Assembly (NCBI GenBank): GCA_018381235.1
Contig: JAGZSF010000010.1
Location: 1-64,000 of the forward strand
Reading direction: 5' to 3'
Length of the DNA stretch: 64,000 nt
Source: Collinsella sp.
GTDB lineage: Bacteria; Actinomycetota; Coriobacteriia; Coriobacteriales; Coriobacteriaceae
The notes under the pieces were generated by a model that did not search any database, was not told where the DNA came from, and saw nothing but the letters and a program-made list of their open reading frames with translations. Shown piece after piece: positions 56,881 to 64,000 of this stretch; position 1 is the stretch's first letter; every line of letters starts with the position of its first letter. The translations under genes and the position numbers were made by a program.

Positions 56881-56904
56881 GTATGCCCACATCGGGGGGC
56901 ATAC
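56881..56904. promoter_or_regulatory. Hairpin upstream of yitT
   Basis: GTATGCCC/GGGCATAC with an 8-base loop, 90 bases before the yitT start. Could be an operator or a leader hairpin. Confidence 0.3.
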
Positions 56905-56908
56905 AAAT

Positions 56909-56946
56909 AACGGCCGGCCACGCTTTTGCTTGCGCGGTCGGCCGTT
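56909..56946 (-). terminator. Terminator of the asp23 operon
   Basis: Stem AACGGCCG/CGGCCGTT with extra internal pairing, then ATTTGT on the minus strand. It lies 55 bases after the asp23 stop, beyond repeat B. Confidence 0.65.
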
Positions 56947-56948
56947 TA

Positions 56949-57002
56949 ACGTTTTCGCAGATAAAGCCTGCCAAAACAAACCTGTCCCTTTTTGGAAGGT
57001 TA
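56949..57002. repeat. Repeat B, GGGACAGG hairpin after asp23
   Basis: About 50 of 54 bases match repeat A (31447-31500): CGCAGATAAAGCCTGCC, a loop with AACCTGTCCC, then GGAAGGTTA. It again begins at a stop codon. Confidence 0.85.
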
Positions 57003-57521
57003 CTCGTGCTGGCTGGTGCGGTGCTCGTACTCCTCGGGGGTGATGACGTCCTCGATGCGCAGGTTGACGCCCGCCACCTCAAGGCCGGTCATCGCGGCAA
57101 GGCGCTCGGTGACACGTGCCTTGACATCGTCGAAGATCGCGGGCGCATAGGCGCCGTACTCGATAATGACGGAGATGTTGACGACCACGCGATTGTCATC
57201 GGTGACCTCAACCGTCACGCCCTTGGTCAGATTCTCGGCACCAAACTGCTCCTGCACAAAGTGCATAAGGTTACCCTTCATGCCCAGGACGTGCGGCACC
57301 TCGCGGGTGGCCATGGCGACGATCTTCTCGATCACACCGTTGGAATAGGTCAGCGAGTCCTCGGACTCGTCTGTTTCCTCATCATCCTCGTCCGCGTCAT
57401 CGGCGGACTCGGCCTCGACGAGCGCCTCATCCTCGAGCGTCACATCCTCGGCTTCGGCGACGGCCGCCTCATTCTCCTCGAGCTCGGTATCGGCCACATC
57501 GACCTTCGTATTAAAAGCCAT
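57000..57521 (-). CDS. Asp23/Gls24 family envelope stress protein
   Basis: 173 residues. The first ~60 residues are very acidic. The Asp23 domain (~62-155) reads LTYSNGVIEKIVAMATREVP, then VTVEVTDDNRVVVNISVIIE. In Staphylococcus Asp23 is held at the membrane by AmaP. Last gene of amaP-DUF2273-asp23. Confidence 0.9.
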   Translation of the reverse strand: MAFNTKVDVADTELEENEAAVAEAEDVTLEDEALVEAESADDADEDDEETDESEDSLTYSNGVIEKIVAMATREVPHVLGMKGNLMHFVQEQFGAENLTKGVTVEVTDDNRVVVNISVIIEYGAYAPAIFDDVKARVTERLAAMTGLEVAGVNLRIEDVITPEEYEHRTSQHE

Positions 57522-57565
57522 GGTTCCTCCTTATGCCTGCCGCGGATGCGACAGTCGAATACATA

Positions 57566-57943
57566 TTAGCGGCCGCTAAACAGACGGCCGAAGAAGTTGA
57601 CGATCCCGTTTTCGCCGTCGCGAATTTGGCCGATCACGGCGCCGATCAGCACGAAGAATGCAATGACGAGCGTGTCCCACAGGCCGAGCGTGAGCACCAA
57701 CACGGCAAGGATAAAGCCAGCGACGGCACCGAGCGTGGTGTTGGGATGACGCACAGCATAGCTCCAGATGGCAGCGCCCGTACCCTTGATGAGACCCATA
57801 GCCTCGTCAAAATCCGCGGCTGCCGCGTCTTGTGACTCGGTTGCCTCTGCTTTGGAATCAACAGGTTCGTTCGCCGGCGTGGCGTTCTGGTCGATCGTCA
57901 GGCGCGGCGTGCGGGCGGTCTTGTCTTGATTGGTATCACTCAC
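57566..57943 (-). CDS. DUF2273 small membrane protein
   Basis: 125 residues. A disordered first ~65 residues is followed by two adjacent helices (TLGAVAGFILAVLVLTLGLW and DTLVIAFFVLIGAVIGQI), matching DUF2273. The GTG start at 57943 follows GGAGG and overlaps the amaP end, so it is coupled to amaP. Linked genes suggest a role in anchoring Asp23-type proteins. Confidence 0.82.
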   Translation of the reverse strand: MSDTNQDKTARTPRLTIDQNATPANEPVDSKAEATESQDAAAADFDEAMGLIKGTGAAIWSYAVRHPNTTLGAVAGFILAVLVLTLGLWDTLVIAFFVLIGAVIGQIRDGENGIVNFFGRLFSGR

Positions 57944-58481
57944 CGGAAACCTCCACGGTCTGGACGGTAGTCTTGGACGGCAAAAAACGGACGCGCGTGG
58001 TCGTACCCGGCGTGCCGAGCATGGTGTCGCAAGCTTCCTCGATGCGCTGCTGCATCGCGGTAGCCAGAGATGCCACGTCCTTATCGTCAAGCGCGATAGC
58101 CTCGACCTTAAATCGGACGTGCGAATCGTCGGAGCCTTGGACGCGGGCCTCGACATGCTCGACCATCACGCGGTCGTCGCGCTCGGCAGCGGCCCTGGCG
58201 CACGAAGAAAGCGCCGCAAGGGTAACCTCGATATTGCGCTCCCCCGCCGGATGCACGCAGGACGGTTCGCAACGGGCGAACATCAGGCGGAAGAAGCTTA
58301 CCAGCACGCCAATCGCCACAACTCCGCCGCATGCCGTCACAACAATGCGCGGCATGGGGTCGCGCATCAGCAGCATAAAGCGATACGTATACGGCCCCCA
58401 AAACTGGCAGACAAGCGTACCCAGCGCCACGATGGTGGCGGCAAGATACACGATCGCTAGGGCTCGTTTGAATACGCGCAC
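57936..58481 (-). CDS. amaP: Alkaline shock response membrane anchor protein AmaP
   Basis: 181 residues. Two N-terminal membrane helices (~8-30 and ~45-65) precede a soluble Asp23-like domain (IEVTLAALSSCARAAAERDD and VRFKVEAIALDDKDVASL). It anchors Asp23 at the membrane. GTG start with AAGGGAG upstream. First gene of the operon; a TATAAT box at 58533-58538 sits within the tail of the yebC terminator. Confidence 0.85.
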   Translation of the reverse strand: MRVFKRALAIVYLAATIVALGTLVCQFWGPYTYRFMLLMRDPMPRIVVTACGGVVAIGVLVSFFRLMFARCEPSCVHPAGERNIEVTLAALSSCARAAAERDDRVMVEHVEARVQGSDDSHVRFKVEAIALDDKDVASLATAMQQRIEEACDTMLGTPGTTTRVRFLPSKTTVQTVEVSGE

Positions 58482-58534
58482 GCGGCGCTCCCTTCAAATC
58501 TCGGCTCTCGAAATGCAAAACGGTTCGCATCATT

Positions 58535-58578
58535 ATAAAAGAGCCGGGTCCGGTGCTCTACGCACGCGGATCCGGCTC
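58535..58578 (-). terminator. Terminator of yebC
   Basis: Stem GAGCCGGGTCCG/CGGATCCGGCTC with one mismatch, followed by TTTTATAATG. The T-tract also provides a TATAAT -10 for amaP. Confidence 0.8.
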
Positions 58579-58647
58579 ATCTATTCCACGAGGCTTGCAT
58601 GCTCGCTTCATTATGCCCAGATATGCACGGCTCAATCCGTGCAGGCG

Positions 58648-59454
58648 CTACTCCTCCTCGAGGGCAGCGATGACCTCGTCGGTCATGTCCATGGTGCTGT
58701 AAACATCCTGGACGTCGTCGAGCTCCTCAAGACGGTCGATGAGGCGCTGAACCTTCTTGGCATCGGCGCCAGAAACCTCGGTCGGGGTGGTCGGGACCAT
58801 GGTGGTCTCGGAGCCCTTGACCTGGACGCCCTGCTCCTCGAGCGCCTTGGAGACAGCCATGACCTCGTTGGCAGTAGTCCAGACGATCCACTCCTCGCCG
58901 GCGTCCTCGTAGTCCTCGCCGCCGGCCTCGGCGATGGCCATCATGAACTCATCCTCGTCACCGGCAGCACCGTTGGCGATCATGGTCTCCTTCTTGGCGT
59001 TCTCGTCCAGGATCTCCTTGGCGACGACGATCTGGCCCTTGCGCTCAAACTGGAAGGCGACGGAGCCGGAGGTACCCAGGTTACCACCAGCGTGGGAGAA
59101 GGCGGAGCGGACATCAGCGGCGGTACGGTTGCGGTTGTCGGTCAGGCAGTCGACGTAGACGGCGACACCGGCAGGACCGTAGCCCTCGTACACGATGTTC
59201 TCGTAGACGGCGGCGTCAGCACCCGAACCAAAAGCCTTGTCGATAGCGGACTTGATCTTGTCCTTAGGCATGGACTGAGCCTTGGCCTTGGCAACGGCAG
59301 CGGCGAGGCTGGCGTTGTTCTCGGGCAGCGGGTCACCGCCGAGACGGGCAGCAACGGTGATGTTGCGGCTGAGCTTGGAGAAGAGGGCGGAACGCTTGGC
59401 GTCCTGCGCGCCCTTACGATGCTTGGTTGTGGCCCACTTAGAGTGTCCGGACAT
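58648..59454 (-). CDS. YebC/PmpR family regulatory protein
   Basis: 268 residues. N-terminal MSGHSKWATTKHRKGAQDAK and three domains typical of the family, including YEGYGPAGVAVYVDCLTDN and the C-terminal QRLIDRLEELDDVQDVYS. Family members bind DNA, and recent work links them to relief of ribosome stalling at proline stretches. It is slightly longer than usual (~245). Own terminator downstream. Confidence 0.93.
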   Translation of the reverse strand: MSGHSKWATTKHRKGAQDAKRSALFSKLSRNITVAARLGGDPLPENNASLAAAVAKAKAQSMPKDKIKSAIDKAFGSGADAAVYENIVYEGYGPAGVAVYVDCLTDNRNRTAADVRSAFSHAGGNLGTSGSVAFQFERKGQIVVAKEILDENAKKETMIANGAAGDEDEFMMAIAEAGGEDYEDAGEEWIVWTTANEVMAVSKALEEQGVQVKGSETTMVPTTPTEVSGADAKKVQRLIDRLEELDDVQDVYSTMDMTDEVIAALEEE

Positions 59455-59584
59455 ACGTGTCTCCTATCGGTTTCGACCTAAAGCCCAGCGCAGATGCTCG
59501 GGCAATATAAACAAACGTCGTTATGATATACCTACTGGCCTGCGAGATAAACCCCAAAATGAAGGCGTCGTGATGATGGCCCCT

Positions 59585-59617
59585 TTGGTGCAAAGAAACC
59601 TGACCTCAATGCACCAA
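59585..59617. repeat. Stop-codon-adjacent hairpin, GGTCAGG variant
   Basis: Arms TTGGTGCAA / TGCACCAA flank AACCTGACC. It follows the stop codon of the DUF6020 gene directly and resembles the 23984 element in its arms. Confidence 0.65.
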
Positions 59618-59618
59618 G

Positions 59619-61802
59619 TTAGAACCAGAGGAAGTCGCTGCGGGTGACGGTGGCGCCGATGGCGAAGGGCATGCAGGCGATGACCGGATACAGGTAGCGC
59701 ATGTAAGTCGAGCCGTTGCACGGGCCAATCAGGCACACGGCGAGCACGCCCAACAGCGGCACCCAGATTGCCAGCGCACGCCATGAATGACGACGCAGCA
59801 GGTAGACCACCACGGCGATCATGATCCACACATAGGTGGCCGAGCTCATGGTGAGCGAGATAAAGGGAACACGCTGCACCGCCACACGGTATAGGTTGAT
59901 CAGATGGTCACACCAGCGCACCACGTTGCTGTCAACCGGATGGAAGTCGAAGTACTTGAGGTTGTCGGGACGCGCCATGATCTCGGCACTACGCGCCGTG
60001 CTGTAGACCCAGGCATCGCGCGCGCTCGGATAAAAATAACCATAGTAGTTATTGATAAGCGCCGAAATATAGCACTCGGGATCCTTCTTAAACATCTGAG
60101 CCCATACCTCAAAATAGGCATCGATGTCCTCCTGCGAGGCGTACTCGTTAAAGCAGTTCTTGACGGCATCGGACTTGTCGGGGTTGTAGCGGCGGCCCAG
60201 GTTCTCGTACTTGAGTACGCGATCGATCACGGCGCGCTCCTCATCGGTTACCAAACCGTCGCAGGGCGCCTCCACGATGGTGCCGTCCTCCTTAACCGTA
60301 GGATTGACGCCCGAGTTGAGGCCGTCGTGCTTTTGGACGAAACGAGCCGTCTGTTGGAACGGAATCGAGAGGATTTCGCGCTTGGAACCAGGCGTGATAT
60401 CGTGCGCCGGCATAAAGACCTTGGTGAAGTACATATTAGAGGCAAGGCAGAGCGCGAGCACCGCGAGAACGCCAACCCAGCGGAAGCGCGAGATGGCGCC
60501 CGAAGGCGCAGCACCAGTCTGTTTGGCTGCACGACGAGCCACATGCACGTCCCATACGCAAAACGCCGCCGCGATTACGCATGCCGCCAGGGGAAACACC
60601 AGGCCGCCGTTGCGCAGAAACGTGGAACCCATGGCGCCCAGAGCGAGCAGCAGCCAGTCGTGGCGCGCAAAGAGCACGGGCCTCTGTTCGCCCGCACGCT
60701 CGACATTGGCATCGCGACGGGGCAGGCCGCAGGCCACGAGCTTCACGGTCTGCACCAACAGCACTAAAAACGCGTCGGCAAAGAGCACGTCTTTGGTGAG
60801 CAACGCCGCATAGTTAGAGAACATCGGCATAAACGCAAAGAACAGCAGGATCGCACCGCGAACCGGCAGGCTCACGCCCAGTTTGCGCAGCGACGAAATG
60901 GAATAGGCCATGCAGGCGGCCGTGATGACGAACTGAGCACAGGTGTAGATGGCAAGACCCGCGTTAGCGCTGTTGAACAGTGAAAGCCCCAGCTGGACGC
61001 ACGAACCGATAATGGCCGTGTGCACTACGGGATGATGCCCGTTGAGCAACACATTAGGATTGAGCAGACGCAAGTAGTCGCTCGTGCCGTTGGGATAGTT
61101 GAACCACTGGCGAATCTGCGCGCCCGTATCTCCCATAAAAAGGCCGGGCAGCGAAGCGATGAGCGTGGGCGCCCAGGCGATCATAAGCACCAGGAAGGGC
61201 CCGGCAAAGGGATGGACCGAGAGCACGGCGTGAGTCACACGCCATACGCGGCCAAAGTGCGCTTCGGAAAACGGAATGCGCCGAGAGCTCAGCCAATCTA
61301 GACACTCAAAGGCAAGGTAGAAGGCAACGACCGCCAAGAGCATCCAGCCCGCGCCGCCAATCCAGGCGCAGATGATGCGGGCTTTGTCGCCAAGGACAAT
61401 CTCGGCCGAGTCGGTGAGATCGTAGCTGCGGCCGAACACCATGCAGATGGCGAAGAACAGCGACGGCAGAATGATCGATGGACGCCAGGTGTCGCCACGG
61501 CCAAAGAACACGTAGCGAAACGGCAAGGTGAGCAGGCAGACAAGTGCAAGCAGCATGACCGCGTCGGTATGGCCGGCAAACGAGAGGAGCACCTCGTAGC
61601 ACACGTACAGCATGCCCGAGGCTTTGGGGTCAATCGCCAAGACTGCGTTGCTCGACACCGGGGCGGGATCGATGGAAAACGCCGTGGTCGCCAACAGCGC
61701 GAGCAAAAATGCGATGAGCGTCTGCTTGGCGGGGTAGCGCTTAAACCAGACGATGCGGGCAGCGTCGCGCGCAGCCGTTGTGGAGAGATCGGAATCCTTC
61801 AC
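59619..61802 (-). CDS. DUF6020-family multi-pass membrane protein
   Basis: 727 residues with about twelve to thirteen membrane helices and one large soluble loop (residues ~480-600). PMFSNYAALLTKDVLFADAF near residue 345 is typical of DUF6020, a group that resembles polyprenyl-phosphate glycosyltransferases. Substrate unknown. It is not clearly part of an operon; lgt lies upstream beyond two hairpin repeats. Confidence 0.8.
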   Translation of the reverse strand: MKDSDLSTTAARDAARIVWFKRYPAKQTLIAFLLALLATTAFSIDPAPVSSNAVLAIDPKASGMLYVCYEVLLSFAGHTDAVMLLALVCLLTLPFRYVFFGRGDTWRPSIILPSLFFAICMVFGRSYDLTDSAEIVLGDKARIICAWIGGAGWMLLAVVAFYLAFECLDWLSSRRIPFSEAHFGRVWRVTHAVLSVHPFAGPFLVLMIAWAPTLIASLPGLFMGDTGAQIRQWFNYPNGTSDYLRLLNPNVLLNGHHPVVHTAIIGSCVQLGLSLFNSANAGLAIYTCAQFVITAACMAYSISSLRKLGVSLPVRGAILLFFAFMPMFSNYAALLTKDVLFADAFLVLLVQTVKLVACGLPRRDANVERAGEQRPVLFARHDWLLLALGAMGSTFLRNGGLVFPLAACVIAAAFCVWDVHVARRAAKQTGAAPSGAISRFRWVGVLAVLALCLASNMYFTKVFMPAHDITPGSKREILSIPFQQTARFVQKHDGLNSGVNPTVKEDGTIVEAPCDGLVTDEERAVIDRVLKYENLGRRYNPDKSDAVKNCFNEYASQEDIDAYFEVWAQMFKKDPECYISALINNYYGYFYPSARDAWVYSTARSAEIMARPDNLKYFDFHPVDSNVVRWCDHLINLYRVAVQRVPFISLTMSSATYVWIMIAVVVYLLRRHSWRALAIWVPLLGVLAVCLIGPCNGSTYMRYLYPVIACMPFAIGATVTRSDFLWF

Positions 61803-61823
61803 AGTCCAAAGAGCCTTTCTAGA

Positions 61824-61876
61824 AACCTGCCAAAAAGGGACAGGTTTATTTTGGCAGGTTTTATCTGGGGAAACGT
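61824..61876. repeat. Repeat C, inverted copy of repeats A and B
   Basis: Read on the minus strand it matches repeat A almost base for base (CAGATAAAACCTGCC ... GGCAGGTTT). It lies in the 135-base gap between lgt and the DUF6020 gene. Confidence 0.85.
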
Positions 61877-61906
61877 TACGGTTCTGTCATCGTTGCCCAG
61901 CGAATC

Positions 61907-61935
61907 ACCACAAAGGTGCCTGTCCCCTTTGTGGT
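61907..61935. repeat. Stop-codon-adjacent hairpin, GGGGACAGGCA type
   Basis: Perfect arms CCACAAAGG/CCTTTGTGG with loop TGCCTGTCC (GGACAGGCA on the other strand), three bases after the lgt stop. Confidence 0.75.
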
Positions 61936-61937
61936 AG

Positions 61938-62759
61938 TTAGGCGTCGAGGTAGATGCGCTGGGGTTGGTTGCGGCGACGAGCAAAGATGATGAGCGCCAG
62001 GCCCGCGATTACGAGCGGCAGGCTCAGCAGCTGACCCATGGTGATGACGCCACCCAGCAGATAGCCCAGCTGCGCATCGGGCACGCGCACAAACTCAATG
62101 AGGAAGCGGACGATGCCGTAACCCATCACAAACACGCCCATAAACGTACCTTGGGGCAGTAGCGGCTTTTTGCGGCTGAGCACCTGCAGAATGCAAAAGA
62201 GCACGATGCCCTCAAGAAATGCCTCGTAGAGCTGGGAGGGGTGACGCGGCATATCGCCCGCAGTCCCGCCAAAGACCACGCCCCATGGCAGATCGGTCGG
62301 CTTGCCCCACAGCTCTCCGTTGACAAAGTTGGCGCAGCGTCCCAGACATAAGGCCAGCGGAGCACCGATAACTGCAAGGTCGGCGATGGTCCAGGCGTCG
62401 AGCTTGTACATGCGGCACACGAGCACGCCGCCGATAACGCCGCCCACCAGGCCGCCATGGAAACTCATGCCGCCCTCGTTGGTGGCAAAGATCTCGAGCG
62501 GGTGCGCCCAGTAGTAGCCATCACCGTAAAAGACGACGTAGAACAGGCGGGCACCGATAATGAGGCCAAAGACCACGCCGACCACGACACTCGTCAGGTC
62601 GTCAATCGTGATGTTAAAGCCCCAACGGCGCTGCGTGCGGTACATGACGACCGCCGTGAGCAGAGCGCCAACCACGTAGGCCAGGCCGTACCAGTAGATG
62701 GTGATGGGGCCCGCCGAGATCGCGACAGGATCAAGCATATGGTAGAGGTCGTTGAGCAT
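61938..62759 (-). CDS. lgt: Prolipoprotein diacylglyceryl transferase
   Basis: 273 residues with seven helices. It transfers diacylglycerol from phosphatidylglycerol to the lipobox Cys of prolipoproteins. The signature LGRCANFVNGELWGKPTDLP (~residue 135) and FHGGLVGGVIGG (~95) are intact. The ATG at 62759 follows AGGAGGG. Confidence 0.93.
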   Translation of the reverse strand: MLNDLYHMLDPVAISAGPITIYWYGLAYVVGALLTAVVMYRTQRRWGFNITIDDLTSVVVGVVFGLIIGARLFYVVFYGDGYYWAHPLEIFATNEGGMSFHGGLVGGVIGGVLVCRMYKLDAWTIADLAVIGAPLALCLGRCANFVNGELWGKPTDLPWGVVFGGTAGDMPRHPSQLYEAFLEGIVLFCILQVLSRKKPLLPQGTFMGVFVMGYGIVRFLIEFVRVPDAQLGYLLGGVITMGQLLSLPLVIAGLALIIFARRRNQPQRIYLDA

Positions 62760-62785
62760 GTCGACCCTCCTACTCCCTACATACA

Positions 62786-62823
62786 AATGCGGCCGCGGGC
62801 CTTGCGCTCGCAGCCGCATATTT
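62786..62823 (-). terminator. Terminator after the NifU-type gene
   Basis: Stem ATGCGGC/GCCGCAT with a GC-rich loop, followed by ATTTGT on the minus strand. It separates this gene from lgt. Confidence 0.55.
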
Positions 62824-62868
62824 GGGCGTAACGTCTATGCGGAGTATGCCGTCCGCAGCTTTCGCATC

Positions 62869-63147
62869 TTAGAACGGCGCGTACTCGTCGTACAGGTCGT
62901 CGGTCTCGCCGGAGGCATTGACCTGCTCGACACGGGTAACGCCGGGCACATGCTCCTTGAGGATACGCTCGATGCCCATGGACAGGGTCAGTGCGCTCAT
63001 AGGGCAGCCGGCGCAAGCGCCCTGCAGCTCCAGTTTGACGACACCCTCGTCGTCGACGCCCACATACTCCATATCGCCGCCGTCGGCCTGCAGGTTGGGG
63101 CGAATCTCTTCAAGAACCTTCTTAAGCAGCTCTTCGTTAACAGCCAC
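62869..63147 (-). CDS. NifU C-terminal-like Fe-S scaffold protein
   Basis: 92 residues comprising only the NifU C-terminal domain: EEIRPNLQADGGDMEYVGVD and the cluster-binding CxxC in GACAGCPMSALTL. It likely carries Fe-S clusters to target proteins. GTG start with AGGAGCC upstream. Stand-alone gene. Confidence 0.88.
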   Translation of the reverse strand: MAVNEELLKKVLEEIRPNLQADGGDMEYVGVDDEGVVKLELQGACAGCPMSALTLSMGIERILKEHVPGVTRVEQVNASGETDDLYDEYAPF

Positions 63148-63318
63148 AGGGGCTCCTTTCTCACAATTACGCGGGCGCGCCCGCGGACAGAAGCTATGTT
63201 ACTACAGCCGTGTACCCGCTCACGAGCCGTCCATGCGCACAGACGCGACCTTCACGAGTAGTCAATTTGGAACGGAGCTCTTTGAGCTGCGTTCGTCGTC
63301 AGATAGCAACAACGCATA

Positions 63319-63843
63319 TTACTGCCGAGCCTGTCCCCCGGTACCAATCTGAACATCGACGATAACCTGGCGGTAGCTGATGCCGCAAGAGTCGAGAATG
63401 CGGCGGCTGATACGGCCGTCATCGGTGTCGGCATACTTATTGTCCAGGTAGACGACCTCGCCCACACCCACCTGCGCCAGGATCTTGGCGCAGTCATGGC
63501 ACGGGAACAGCGTGACGTAAACCGTGGAACCCTCGAGATCCTTGAGCGAGCCACGGTAGTTGAGCACGGCGTTGGCCTCGGCATGGACCACGTAGTTGTG
63601 CTTGTCCTGCAGCGGGTCGTCGCTCGTACCCCACGGAAAAAAGTCGTCGTTGAGTGCCGAGGGTGTACCGTTGTAGCCCACCGAAAGGATGCGGTGGTTG
63701 GTGTTGGCGATGCACGCACCCACCTGCGTGTTGGGGTCCTTGCTGCGGCGCTGCGCGGCGATGGCCACGCTCATAAAGAACTCGTCCCAGCTAATGACGT
63801 CCAGGCGCTTGCCTGACGAAGTTTGATGAAGATCGTCCGACAT
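63319..63843 (-). CDS. Deoxycytidylate (dCMP) deaminase
   Basis: 174 residues. Zinc-dependent deaminase that converts dCMP to dUMP for thymidylate synthesis. The zinc and catalytic residues are in VVHAEANAVLN (~residue 82) and FPCHDCAKIL (~112). RSKDPNTQVGACIAN precedes them. The ATG at 63843 follows GGAGGTG; an in-frame start 12 codons upstream is less likely. Confidence 0.9.
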   Translation of the reverse strand: MSDDLHQTSSGKRLDVISWDEFFMSVAIAAQRRSKDPNTQVGACIANTNHRILSVGYNGTPSALNDDFFPWGTSDDPLQDKHNYVVHAEANAVLNYRGSLKDLEGSTVYVTLFPCHDCAKILAQVGVGEVVYLDNKYADTDDGRISRRILDSCGISYRQVIVDVQIGTGGQARQ

Positions 63844-63927
63844 GGCAGACACCTCCGTAATCGCAATAGTTTGACCCATTGTAGCAGGTGAAAGGTGGAG
63901 GCGTTTGTCCCACCAGCGCCCTCACTT

Positions 63928-64000
63928 TTACACGCGGCGGGGCTTTTGGTTGATGCGGTAGAGCTCGGCGAGACCCCGCAGCGTCAGCGCGTCGTCTACC
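63928..64000 (-). CDS. Partial gene, possible type III pantothenate kinase C-terminus
   Basis: The last 23 residues, VDDALTLRGLAELYRINQKP then RRV and stop, enter from beyond the window. LTLRGLxxLY is common at the end of CoaX-type pantothenate kinases. Only this fragment is visible, so the call is tentative. Confidence 0.45.
   Translation of the reverse strand, partial: VDDALTLRGLAELYRINQKPRRV

Overview
The window looks like the chromosome of a Coriobacteriia member, most likely Collinsella or a close relative. The support is a GC-rich, low-repeat gut-actinobacterial style, a very large two-domain acyl-CoA dehydratase activase-like protein under a TetR regulator, a fused double-ATPase ECF transporter, amaP/DUF2273/Asp23, and several DUF-family membrane proteins typical of that group. 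Taxonomy is inferred from gene content only. Nearly all genes run on the minus strand. The plus-strand exceptions are the beta-glucoside PTS locus, two HipA-type modules, mntP, one tRNA and an M20 peptidase.

Layout. 1-2.8 kb: a decayed 6-phospho-beta-glucosidase and its PTS EIIBC. 2.8-4.8 kb: a 280-base non-coding stretch with two matched hairpins, tRNA-Thr, and an HTH-HipA fusion with its own operator. 4.8-10.3 kb: disA-ispD-ispF-cysS-rlmB-yacP operon. 10.5-13.2 kb: Mn2+ riboswitch with mntP, then hipBA. 13.2-23.7 kb: pepD, clpC, the TetR/activase pair and a DUF2798 protein. 24-28.7 kb: ThrE exporter, lysS, greA, tatA, tRNA-Pro. 28.9-37.8 kb: veg-ispE, then rdgB/dtd, rph, murI, a HAD phosphatase, murE and asnB. 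38-43.4 kb: tRNA-Val, a MITE-like element and the argCJBD cluster with an ArgR-like box. 43.6-48 kb: two PPOX proteins and an FMN-riboswitch-controlled riboflavin ECF transporter. 48-51 kb: groES-groEL flanked on both sides by long nested palindromes. 51-64 kb: amidohydrolase and peptidase, zinc-ribbon membrane proteins, YitT, the amaP-DUF2273-asp23 operon, yebC, DUF6020, lgt, nifU-type scaffold, dCMP deaminase and the end of a probable pantothenate kinase gene.

Functional themes. Isoprenoid precursor synthesis by the MEP route is represented by ispD, ispF and ispE. Cell-wall precursor genes are murI and murE. Arginine biosynthesis is a complete cyclic-acetyl set apart from argA, which a bifunctional ArgJ makes unnecessary. 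Two metabolite riboswitches (Mn2+, FMN) control transport genes.

The least explained features are small: a family of hairpins carrying GGGACAGG or GGGGAC placed just after stop codons, a second dispersed palindrome family, a MITE-like element, two matched 11-bp inverted repeats exactly 80 bp apart, and two large nested palindromes around groESL. The TetR-linked giant activase is the most interesting protein-level system.
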